NCBI GenBank assembly: GCA_001797815.1
Contig: MGQK01000094.1
Coordinates: 1-41,697 of the forward strand
DNA length: 41,697 bases
Source: Deltaproteobacteria bacterium RBG_13_61_14
Lineage (GTDB): Bacteria > RBG-13-61-14
Reading direction: 5' to 3'
Shown here piece by piece: positions 31,525 through 41,697 of this stretch (position 1 is its first letter; every line of letters starts with the position of its first letter). The notes under the pieces were generated by a model. That model was given only the letters and a program-made list of their open reading frames with translations, was not told where the DNA came from and did not search any database. The position numbers and the translations under genes are program-made.

Positions 31525-32889
31525 TCATCGCGGAGGAGCTCGCCTGGGTCTAAGCCCCGGCGGAGGCGCTATCATCCTCATCCGTTCCTGCTCATTCCTC
31601 GGGCTGTATTCCACCCGCACTCCTTGGCTGAGCAGAAAAGGAATATCCTGCTCCACCGCCTGATCGCTCAAGGGATTTTCTTGGAGCTTGACCATGTCCC
31701 CTTTGCCCAGCCCGCCCGCCTTGCAGTTTTTCACCAGGCCGGAGATATCGGCGATGTTGTTATCCTCCAAGTCCAGGCTCTTAAGGTTCACCAGACCGGC
31801 CAGGACTGCGGTGTCGGAAATAGTGGTTTGCTCGAGCTCCAGCTGCGTGAGCTGGGTCAAGCCGGCCAGGGGTGAAAAATCTTGGAGGCGGTTGCCGCTC
31901 AAGTCCAGAAAATTCAGCTTGGTCAGCCGGCTCAAAGGGGCAATGGAGGTGATCTGATTGTGGTCCAGGCCGAGCGCGCCCAGGTTCGTAAGCCCGGCCA
32001 GGACCCGGATATCCGAGATTCGATTGTGGCCTAAAGAGAGGCTGGTGAGGTTGGTCATCCGCTTGACAAACGAAATATCCTCGAGGTTGTTATCTATCAG
32101 GAACAGCCATTTCAGGTTAGTCATTCCGGCCAGCGGGCTCAGGTCCTGGATCGAGGTCGAATCAAGGTAGAGATAAGTCAGCTTGGGCAATTCCGCCAGG
32201 GGCGCGATGTCCTGGATCGGATTCTCGTCCAGGCCAAGATAAGTCAGATTGGTTAAGCTCGCCAGAGGGGAGATATCCTGGAGGTTGTTTCGGACCAGAT
32301 TGAGCTCTTCCAGGCGGGTCAGAGTTTTAAGAGCGGCAAGGTCCCTGATCTGGTTGGAGACCAGGCTGAGCTCTTTCAAGTTAATCAGGCCGGCTAGGGG
32401 CGAGAGCTCGCTAATGCGGTTTCCGTAAAGATCCAACTCGGTCAATTGGTGCAGTCCGCGCAGAGGCCGCAGCTCGCTGATCTGGTTTTTGCCCAACTCA
32501 AGTCGGGTCAAGGCCGTGCAGTGCTCGATCCCGGATAGGTCGCTAATCCCCTCGCCTACGCCCTGTAAATAAGTCAAGCTTTTCAGGTCGGACAATCGAA
32601 TCTCCCCCTCGGAGCTCCGGATATATAACCGGACCCTGGCTTCCAGCCCAGAATCAGGGAAGTGGATGATGGGATCTGAAGTATTGCCAGTCAGCATTGG
32701 AACATTCTGGATGCTTGCGCTTGGCTCTTCGAGTCCTTCATCTCTGCGCTGGATTGCCGGAAGACTTGAAATCTGCTTCGATTTTCCTTGATTGGCATCA
32801 GTAGGTGGGGCTTGCTCCTTGCAGGATAGACCTGAGCCAAGGATAAATAACAGCATCAGAGATAATGGCAATCGAAATAATTTATTCAT
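31525..32889 (-). CDS. Leucine-rich-repeat (internalin/SDS22-type) lipoprotein
   Basis: Lipobox SGLSC after signal sequence; ~13 repeats like 'LTNLTYLGLDENPIQDIAPLAELPK'. Confidence 0.9.
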   Translation of the reverse strand: MNKLFRLPLSLMLLFILGSGLSCKEQAPPTDANQGKSKQISSLPAIQRRDEGLEEPSASIQNVPMLTGNTSDPIIHFPDSGLEARVRLYIRSSEGEIRLSDLKSLTYLQGVGEGISDLSGIEHCTALTRLELGKNQISELRPLRGLHQLTELDLYGNRISELSPLAGLINLKELSLVSNQIRDLAALKTLTRLEELNLVRNNLQDISPLASLTNLTYLGLDENPIQDIAPLAELPKLTYLYLDSTSIQDLSPLAGMTNLKWLFLIDNNLEDISFVKRMTNLTSLSLGHNRISDIRVLAGLTNLGALGLDHNQITSIAPLSRLTKLNFLDLSGNRLQDFSPLAGLTQLTQLELEQTTISDTAVLAGLVNLKSLDLEDNNIADISGLVKNCKAGGLGKGDMVKLQENPLSDQAVEQDIPFLLSQGVRVEYSPRNEQERMRMIAPPPGLRPRRAPPR

Positions 32890-32944
32890 CTATACCATCC
32901 TTTTGAATAAAGTATGCCTATAAGCTATTACTATTCTTATTAAT

Positions 32945-33355
32945 TTAACATTTGATTTTCTTTTCATTGTTCACGGATTTAGGGGAAATAACGCTATGCT
33001 TATTTGCTTTTGATATTTTTCTTGAATATAGATATAACATTATAAGTGATATTATAATTAATAGTGGAGGTAGCATTGCAAAAATTAGTATAAAATCCTC
33101 ATCATTTATCTCAAATAATGTATTAAGCCATATCATAATTATCATAGAGCTTCCAACACCTATTCCCATCGCTAATGAAATATATCGATACGTAGTTTTA
33201 TCTCTTAAACCTGGTCGTAATAATATATTTAGGTTCCATAATATTAAAAATATCATAGTAATTGCAAACGTCCAAAATAACAATAGAATTATCGTATGTT
33301 CGCTTGGAGTTCTGTATGATGACAAAATTGTTTTTAGCATAATAATCTCAATCAT
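32945..33355 (-). CDS. AT-rich hypothetical integral membrane protein
   Basis: 136 aa with ~3 TM helices; overlaps upstream ORF by ATGA. Confidence 0.6.
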   Translation of the reverse strand: MIEIIMLKTILSSYRTPSEHTIILLLFWTFAITMIFLILWNLNILLRPGLRDKTTYRYISLAMGIGVGSSMIIMIWLNTLFEINDEDFILIFAMLPPLLIIISLIMLYLYSRKISKANKHSVISPKSVNNEKKIKC

Positions 33356-34014
33356 CGTATAATTTCTAAATTACATTGCCTCTCGCCCACATAACCACCA
33401 AAGCCTAAACCAGCAAATGGAATATCCAAGCCAAAACATTTTGATTCGCTGCCAAAATCAAAGCTGGCTCCAGATCCGTATGGACCAAATCCCGCTGCAT
33501 CGCCAACTCCAAAACTTTCTCCTTCTATATCATCAATGCATTTAGAGTCCCAGCAAAATATTCCAGATAAGCCTCCTCCAATATAAACCCCTTTGGGATT
33601 ATCACTTGAACAAGTTACTTTAAAATTATAGCTAGGAAAAGTTTCGGCTGCCACCAGTGTACCCCGTCCCCATAAACCATAGATGGCATCATTTGTCAAT
33701 GATGAAGGATCTGAAGCGCCTTCAAAACTTACTTGACCTCCAATCCATGTTCCAAGCCTGCTATCCGGACAATTCGATGACTTACAGCATCTTCCCAGGT
33801 TGGCCCAATAGCCGGTGGGCCTTGGCAAATTATTGAAGTCGTAGAGGTCAAAAGAGACCTGGCCGTAGCCGGGATCCGGCGCCACGATAAAGATGTATTC
33901 ATCCGGCTCATCTCCTGAGGTAAAAAAGTCCGGATAGACCACGATCTGATCCTTGTCCTGATTTCGCTTCTCCTCATGTTCATAGGTATGCATGCTCGGA
34001 AGCGGCTTCATCAT
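33352..34014 (-). CDS. Hypothetical protein, Gly/Cys/aromatic-rich
   Basis: 220 aa, RBS-like ggaaggg before ATGATG; no recognised domain. Confidence 0.6.
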   Translation of the reverse strand: MMKPLPSMHTYEHEEKRNQDKDQIVVYPDFFTSGDEPDEYIFIVAPDPGYGQVSFDLYDFNNLPRPTGYWANLGRCCKSSNCPDSRLGTWIGGQVSFEGASDPSSLTNDAIYGLWGRGTLVAAETFPSYNFKVTCSSDNPKGVYIGGGLSGIFCWDSKCIDDIEGESFGVGDAAGFGPYGSGASFDFGSESKCFGLDIPFAGLGFGGYVGERQCNLEIIR

Positions 34015-34084
34015 ATCCCTTCCATAAGACCCCGGCCCTTTATCCTCGTAAAGCTTTAGCCCTCATCTGACCTCATTTGTTCCT

Positions 34085-34555
34085 TTACAGCGAAACCGGC
34101 CGCTTGGCCAGCGCCAGCTTTTTCAGGTCCGCGATTTTTTGCAGCAGGCGTTTCTGTTTGGCCTTGTCCCGGGCATGGGCCTTGACCTCTTCGGCCAGGC
34201 GCTCGAGCACTTCCGCGTAGGTCACTTTTTTACGGGCCGGCAGGTCCGGGGGCAGGTGGGGGGCATGGTCGCGGGCGGTGTCGGTCAGGGGGAACGCCTC
34301 ATCCAGCTTGCCCGGGTCTTTTGCCAGTTCCAGGCCCGGGTCGCGCAACCGGGCGAAGTGGATCTGGGGGTAAATGGCTTCGGGCGGGTAGGAGGTGGAG
34401 AGGAGGATGTAGCCGTGTTCTTCCAGGTAAAAGAGGTTCTTGAACAGGGTGCGGGCATCCACCGAGATCGCCTCGACCATTTCCTGGAATTTGACCGGCT
34501 TTTTACGCTCGGCCAAAAGCGCGATCACTTTACGGCTGAGTTCGTTATTGGTCAT
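34085..34555 (-). CDS. Winged-helix-like hypothetical protein
   Basis: MTNNELSRKVIALLAERKKPVKFQEMVEAISVDARTLFKNLFYLEEHGYILLSTSYPPE; RBS ccaaggagg before ATG 34555; overlaps the end of the upstream transducer gene. Confidence 0.7.
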   Translation of the reverse strand: MTNNELSRKVIALLAERKKPVKFQEMVEAISVDARTLFKNLFYLEEHGYILLSTSYPPEAIYPQIHFARLRDPGLELAKDPGKLDEAFPLTDTARDHAPHLPPDLPARKKVTYAEVLERLAEEVKAHARDKAKQKRLLQKIADLKKLALAKRPVSL

Positions 34556-36812
34556 GACGGTCCTCCTTGGGGCCGGGGGAGAACACGGCGGAAAAAGAAG
34601 GCACAAAGTCCGGTTCCCGCCGCTCCTGGTCTCCGTTCGGCCCCACCATCTGGCCTAGCGTCTCGGCCAGACGGTTGAGTTCGAGGGTGGACGACTCGAT
34701 TTCCCGGGCGCTCTCGACAAAGCTGCGCGCCACCTCGTTGATTTCGGCGATGGTCATGGCCAGGTGTTCGCCGGCCGAGGTCTGCTGGGTGGAAGACAGG
34801 GAGATTTCTTGAGCCGCGGTCGCGGTCTCCTCGGCCAGGGCGGTGAGGCTCTGGAAGGAGTTGCCCACCTGGCCCGCCACCCGGTGGGTGGCATCCACCT
34901 GCTTGGCGCCCTCCTCGGTCACCATGATCGCCCGGTTGGTCGCCTGCTGGAGCAGGGAGATCATGTTCTGGATCTGCCGGATCGAGCCGGCGATCTGCTC
35001 GGCCAGCTCCCGCACCTCGCCGGCGATGATGCTGAAGCGCCGGCCAACCTCGCCGGCCGCCGCCGCCTCGATCGAGGCGTTGAGCGAGATCATGTTGGTC
35101 TTTTCCGAGACCTCCCGGATCAGGTCGAGGATGCTTTCAATCTTGAGGGCGTGCTCCTGCAAGCGGATCATCTCGTCCGCGATCTCCCGCACCCGGGAGT
35201 TGATCCGATCCATGCCCCCGATGATGTTGCCGATGTCCTCTTGCCCCTGCCGGCAGGCGTGCAGGGTCTGGCCGGCCACCCGCTCCACCGACCGGGCGTT
35301 CTCGGAGATGAGCTTCAAGGTGGCCGCGATCTGCTCGGAGGTGCTGCTCACCTGCTGGATGCTGGCCGCCTGCTCGGTGGCGCCGGTGGCCTGGTTGGTG
35401 GCGATATCCACGATCCGCTCGGTGTTGGCGCCCAAGTGGAGGGTGGCCTCGCGCAAAGCCGCGACCAGGCTTTCGGACTCCCTCACCTTGAGCGCCAGCC
35501 GGTCGGCCATGCGGTTGAAGTCGAGGATGAGCAGCCCGATCTCGTCATTGGTGTCAAAGCGCGCGCGGGCGGAGAGGTCGCCCTCCTGGATGGCCCGGGC
35601 CGTGGCCTGCAGCCGGCGCAAGGGGCCGGCCACGTCGCCGATGACCAGATAGGCGAGGAGCACGGTGAAGCCCAGGCAGGAGATAATGAAGACCGCGAGC
35701 AGGCTGGTCGGGTAGTTGAGCAGGAAATGGAAGAGCGAAGGATACTGCGGGAGCGTGCCGGTCCGGGGAAGGAGTTCCACCAGCGCGCCCCAGTTCCGGC
35801 CGTCCGAGTTGGTCCCTGGCAGCAGGCAGTCCAGGGCCCGGCCCTGGAGGCGGGTGAGGTGGTGGTCGGGTTCCAGGACCACCCGGTCCAGCCAGCCGAT
35901 CATCCGGGCGCGGAACGGATGTGTCTGCTCGAAAGCCCGGCGGCCGAGCAGGTAACGCGATTCCAGGAGCCGGGCCGACTCCGCGGGATCGAGGTCCCCG
36001 GCCTGGAGCCGGCCAGCCTCGTCCACCGCAAACAGCCGCACCCGGTAGCCAAAACCGGATTGAACCAGCTCGGGCGGCTGACCCTGGGCCTGGGCGAATT
36101 CGGCCTGGGCCACCTGTTGCCGCGCCTCGGCCAGACCCTGGTCCAAGAGGGCCCAGCGCTGGAAATAATAAAGCTCGAAGGCCATGCAGGCCAGGACGGA
36201 AATGATCAGGTAGGTGAAACTGAAGGCCGTCTTCCTGCGGAAGGTGAGCGGTCGGGCCAACAGGTTCGGGTCATCTTGGGGCAGGTAGGGCTGGAGCAAG
36301 GCATGCACCGGCCGCAGCGTGCGCCGGACCAGGAAGAAATTGAAAATCGAGGTGAGCGAGCCCAGGAAGGCGCCGGCGGCCACAAAGGCCAGGATGTCAA
36401 AGAGGCTGAGGTCCACCCGGAGAAAGCTCCATACGCCCACCCCGGCCGAGCCTGAATACCAGCCGCCGGCCGAGACTACTGAAGCAAAGGAGGCGAACCA
36501 AAAGGCGCGGTGATGAACGGCCACGGCCTCGGTGGGAGAAGGGGGCTGGTTTTGCTTCAACTGGTTGAGGAAGCGATGCACCGGCTGGAAGGACCAGTAG
36601 CCGGCGGCCAGGTCGAGGCCGATCAGGGGCAAAAAGATCAGGATCATGCCGATCAGGCCCTCGACCAACTGGGCCGGGGACAGCCGCAAGGCGGACTGGA
36701 TAAAGACCAGGGCGATGAGGACGCCGATGGCCGAGAGTATCAAGGCGTTAAAGCCCAATCGCGCCATGATCGGCCAAGGCGACAGGGACGCGGTTTCCGG
36801 TTTTGGCTCCAT
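34545..36812 (-). CDS. Methyl-accepting chemotaxis-like transducer (N-terminal multi-TM module, HAMP, MA)
   Basis: DVAGPLRRLQATARAIQEGDLSARARFDTNDEIG (HAMP); VSEKTNMISLNASIEAAAAGEVGRRFSIIAGEVRELAEQIAGSIRQIQ. Confidence 0.9.
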   Translation of the reverse strand: MEPKPETASLSPWPIMARLGFNALILSAIGVLIALVFIQSALRLSPAQLVEGLIGMILIFLPLIGLDLAAGYWSFQPVHRFLNQLKQNQPPSPTEAVAVHHRAFWFASFASVVSAGGWYSGSAGVGVWSFLRVDLSLFDILAFVAAGAFLGSLTSIFNFFLVRRTLRPVHALLQPYLPQDDPNLLARPLTFRRKTAFSFTYLIISVLACMAFELYYFQRWALLDQGLAEARQQVAQAEFAQAQGQPPELVQSGFGYRVRLFAVDEAGRLQAGDLDPAESARLLESRYLLGRRAFEQTHPFRARMIGWLDRVVLEPDHHLTRLQGRALDCLLPGTNSDGRNWGALVELLPRTGTLPQYPSLFHFLLNYPTSLLAVFIISCLGFTVLLAYLVIGDVAGPLRRLQATARAIQEGDLSARARFDTNDEIGLLILDFNRMADRLALKVRESESLVAALREATLHLGANTERIVDIATNQATGATEQAASIQQVSSTSEQIAATLKLISENARSVERVAGQTLHACRQGQEDIGNIIGGMDRINSRVREIADEMIRLQEHALKIESILDLIREVSEKTNMISLNASIEAAAAGEVGRRFSIIAGEVRELAEQIAGSIRQIQNMISLLQQATNRAIMVTEEGAKQVDATHRVAGQVGNSFQSLTALAEETATAAQEISLSSTQQTSAGEHLAMTIAEINEVARSFVESAREIESSTLELNRLAETLGQMVGPNGDQERREPDFVPSFSAVFSPGPKEDRHDQ

Positions 36813-36875
36813 GATCGCGCCTTATCTTAGCATCCGGATTTTCCAAAAGCAAACCCGTTTGGGGTCAGTGCCTGA

Positions 36876-37005
36876 GGGCCTGTTGCCCAAATTAAATTCA
36901 TGTTTAGCCTTCTTTTTCATCATCGCAAAATCGCGGGGTTACCTCGTAGGGGCGACCGGCCGGTCGCCCCTACGGCCCGCCCAATACGATTTGGGCAACA
37001 GGCCC
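36876..37005. repeat. Nested inverted-repeat element (MITE/REPIN-like)
   Basis: Outer arms gggcctgttgcccaaat (36876-36892)/atttgggcaacaggccc (36989-37005) perfect 17 bp; inner 30-bp perfect palindrome cgtaggggcgaccgg/ccggtcgcccctacg (36945-36974). Confidence 0.85.
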
Positions 37006-37033
37006 CTGACTTATGACTTATCTGTCACTTAAG

Positions 37034-37210
37034 ATTTCACGCCAAGCCGCCAAGACGCAAAGAAATTAAACTGCCGGTCCAAGCCATTACCAAAGGGTTT
37101 GCGGCTTTGCTTCTGGCTGGCCAAGCTCAGGCCGGAACGGGGGAGGGGTCGCCAAGACCAAACCCTAGACGCTAAGAAGCTCTTTTCCCTTTCGCGCCTT
37201 GGCGTGAGAT
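37034..37210. repeat. Inverted repeat of 'TTTCACGCCAAG' type
   Basis: atttcacgccaag near 37034-37046 vs cttggcgtgagat near 37198-37210, 12/13. Confidence 0.6.
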
Positions 37211-37271
37211 TCTTTCTTAACTGAACAACATTGGGCCCTGACCCCAATCCACCAATCCATTAGGTCGGGCA

Positions 37272-37295
37272 GGGGGACAGGCATTCCTGCCGGTC
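37272..37295. repeat. Degenerate copy of the ARGAAY-loop palindrome
   Basis: gggggacaggc-attcct-gccggtc. Confidence 0.55.
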
Positions 37296-37527
37296 AACCT
37301 TTAAATCTTCCATTATGCAAATATGTAATGTGTAAAGTGAAGCTTTGACCCCGATCCCTTCCCTTCCATACGCATGCCGCCGCTTCACCGTCAGCGAGAC
37401 CGACGACCGGGCCTTCGGCAGTATCCACGGGTTCGGTAAAAACAGAATCAGCCGCCAGAGTTTCTGTGGAAAAACAAAAGACGAATATTGGCATGCACAC
37501 AAACAGACAAATCATTTTCCTGAACAT
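37294..37527 (-). pseudogene. N-terminal fragment of a probable type-B carboxylesterase, truncated at the inverted repeat
   Basis: Signal peptide MFRKMICLFVCMPIFVFCFSTETLAAD then TAEGPVVGLADGEAAACVWKG, where an IPYA-type continuation would be expected; sequence instead runs into the IR at 37352. Confidence 0.6.
37310..37352. repeat. Left arm of 43-bp inverted repeat
   Basis: ccattatgcaaatatgtaatgtgtaaagtgaagctttgacccc; 39/43 complementary to 38871-38913. Confidence 0.85.
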
Positions 37528-37555
37528 TATTTCCTCCCTCTCATTAAAAAACTAA

Positions 37556-38482
37556 TCAATATTTCAATCCCGTGTCGCACAGGATTGTAACCACCATTGG
37601 ATATTTCCCGAACTTTCCGCTGTTCATAAGCTTAACGGAAGCACAAACATTGGCTGCCGCTGAATAACCCACCAGAAGTGATTCCTTCTCGGCAAGAAGG
37701 CTCCTGTATCTAATTGCCTCGTCATCGGTGACAGCAACGGTCTCGTCGCAGAGTTTCGGGTCCCAGTGAGGCGGAACCAGGGAGTATCCTATTCCCTGAA
37801 TGACATGCCTGGGGTCGGTAATTGGTTTGCCCGAAAGCACCTGAGTCCCCTCAGGCTCAACTGCCGCGCAGTAAAGGCCGGCCTTCCGGTTTTTTAAATA
37901 TTTGGATGTCCCCAGAAACGTACCTCCACTTCCTACCGCGGCGACAAAACAGTCCAATTCGTTGCCGACCTCTTCCCAAATCTCAGGCCCCGTGCCCAGT
38001 TCGTGCGCCCTTAAACTGGATTCGTTGTTGAACTGGTCAACGTAAAACGCATCCTTCTCTTTCGAGATCCTGATGGCCTCCTCAGTAGCAACCTCTATGT
38101 CCTTGCCCGTGACCATGCCAGGAGAGCCGTCGACTTGAGATGTAAGCACCACTTCAGCCCCCAACGACTCCAGCATCTTCACCCGCGCCGGAGAGTTGCC
38201 CTTGCTCATCACCGCCACGAAGGGGTTACCGGTGACGTTGCATACAACCGCAAGGCCAGCGCCCATGTTGCCGCTGGTCATCTCCACAACCGGGCGCCCT
38301 TTTACAAGCCTCTTGTCGTCGTAAGCGTCATTGATAATCTGCAGCGCTGCCCGGTCCTTGACCGACCCACCAGGCTGCATGAACTCGCATTTAGCAAGCA
38401 GTTGGCCCGGCCCGGAGTGCAACCTGTCCAGGGTTACAAGCGGCGTGTTGCCGATAAGGTCTATTGCACTTCGTGAAATCAA
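37556..38482 (-). CDS. Cysteine synthase / PLP-dependent beta-replacing enzyme
   Basis: IDLIGNTPLVTLDRL, PGGSVKDRAAL, TSGNMGAGLA, GSGGTFLGTSKYLK. Confidence 0.92.
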   Translation of the reverse strand: MISRSAIDLIGNTPLVTLDRLHSGPGQLLAKCEFMQPGGSVKDRAALQIINDAYDDKRLVKGRPVVEMTSGNMGAGLAVVCNVTGNPFVAVMSKGNSPARVKMLESLGAEVVLTSQVDGSPGMVTGKDIEVATEEAIRISKEKDAFYVDQFNNESSLRAHELGTGPEIWEEVGNELDCFVAAVGSGGTFLGTSKYLKNRKAGLYCAAVEPEGTQVLSGKPITDPRHVIQGIGYSLVPPHWDPKLCDETVAVTDDEAIRYRSLLAEKESLLVGYSAAANVCASVKLMNSGKFGKYPMVVTILCDTGLKY

Positions 38483-38870
38483 ATGAATAATCCAGGCTAT
38501 GGGAAACTAAGCAAATTCATTTATTCGCGCTACTGATTTTTACAAATCAAAGGATCTTCAAGATCTCTTTAACTGAGATTATGCAGCAATCCGCGCTCCC
38601 CAACGCTACCAAGCCCCCGGATGCTACAATCCTGCACTATCAGGCCCGCCCAAGCATCCAATATCTCGCTCCTATGACCTATTGACGGGCAAAAACATCA
38701 GCCTCGACCCTTATCAAACACCCTTTAAACATACCAATCCGTAATCCCCCAAGTCAAGCCCCAAAAATATCCTGGAAAATGACGACCAGGCTAACCATAA
38801 CCAAGCACCGCCCGGTAATGATGGTCCAAAGGAAAGGCGGATGTGATGTGAACATGCCACCGGAAATATT

Positions 38871-38913
38871 GGGGTCAAAGCTTTACTTTAAACATTACAC
38901 ATCTGCATAATGG
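38871..38913. repeat. Right arm of 43-bp inverted repeat
   Basis: ggggtcaaagctttactttaaacattacacatctgcataatgg. Confidence 0.85.
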
Positions 38914-38926
38914 GCGCATCTCTCCT

Positions 38927-38949
38927 CCGCGACTGAAGAGCAGTCGCGG
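38927..38949. repeat. Short palindrome ccgcgactg-aagag-cagtcgcgg
   Basis: 9-bp perfect arms, 5-nt loop. Confidence 0.75.
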
Positions 38950-38986
38950 CTGCTCCCAAGAAACAGGGCTTATCTTTCCTTCGAGC

Positions 38987-39170
38987 CTTGGTGCCTTAGT
39001 GGTTAAAGACTTTCTCCGCCAAGGACACATAAAAGACACGAAGCTTTACTGGAAACTTTGCCCGCTTCTTTTTCGCGCCCCTTGGTGTTGATTCGTGGAC
39101 AAAAGATTTTTCACCACCAACACACCAAGTCAGAAAGTCCATATAAATACTTTTTATTTAGCTTGGTGCC

Positions 39171-39181
<11 letters not shown>
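38987..39181. repeat. 20-nt direct repeat cttggtgccttagtggttaa, two copies
   Basis: Copies at 38987-39006 and 39162-39181. Confidence 0.8.

Positions 39182-41697
<2,516 letters not shown>

Noticed and set aside
31525-32889. DNA tandem repeat (LRR region) as a mobile or regulatory repeat
   Set aside because: Periodicity is explained by ~22-residue LRR coding units in an ordinary lipoprotein gene.
34764-36455. 563-aa plus-strand ORF opposite the transducer
   Set aside because: Antisense artefact of codon composition; the transducer motifs are on the minus strand.

Overview
41.7 kb window of a mostly high-GC bacterial chromosome. I could not determine the taxon. Recognisable genes: a GAF/multi-PAS sensor cut by the window start; an exported PD40 propeller/HEYTH zinc-protease-like protein; a tandem pair of conserved unknowns; an M14 carboxypeptidase; a tandem pair of TMTC-like membrane glycosyltransferase/TPR proteins; an OFA-type MFS transporter + porin + acetyl-CoA synthetase cluster; a minus-strand cluster ispD - SUMF/FGE lipoprotein-like gene - MntA/HepT toxin-antitoxin pair - ispF - gltX; PilZ and HTH/coiled-coil genes; two chemoreceptor-like proteins with an unusual multi-TM N-terminus; smc; a methyltransferase; an LRR lipoprotein; an AT-rich overlapping gene pair; a cysteine-synthase-like gene bracketed by 43-bp inverted repeats; a B12/radical SAM protein; and a GH2 beta-galactosidase-like gene cut by the window end. 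The strongest unexplained signals are: (i) a family of short palindromic repeats with a conserved ARGAAY loop, two of them in frame inside genes; (ii) the ~1.6 kb inverted-repeat-bounded segment with a truncated esterase gene at its edge; (iii) a zinc-ribbon ORF whose only plausible start is ATC, in frame after a TAG; (iv) a tandem unknown-gene pair with apparently leaderless promoters; (v) a toxin-antitoxin pair embedded between ispD and ispF; (vi) a strong promoter followed by a ~480-nt structured leader. All calls come from reading the sequence. No database search was run, and repeat coordinates may be off by 1-2 nt.
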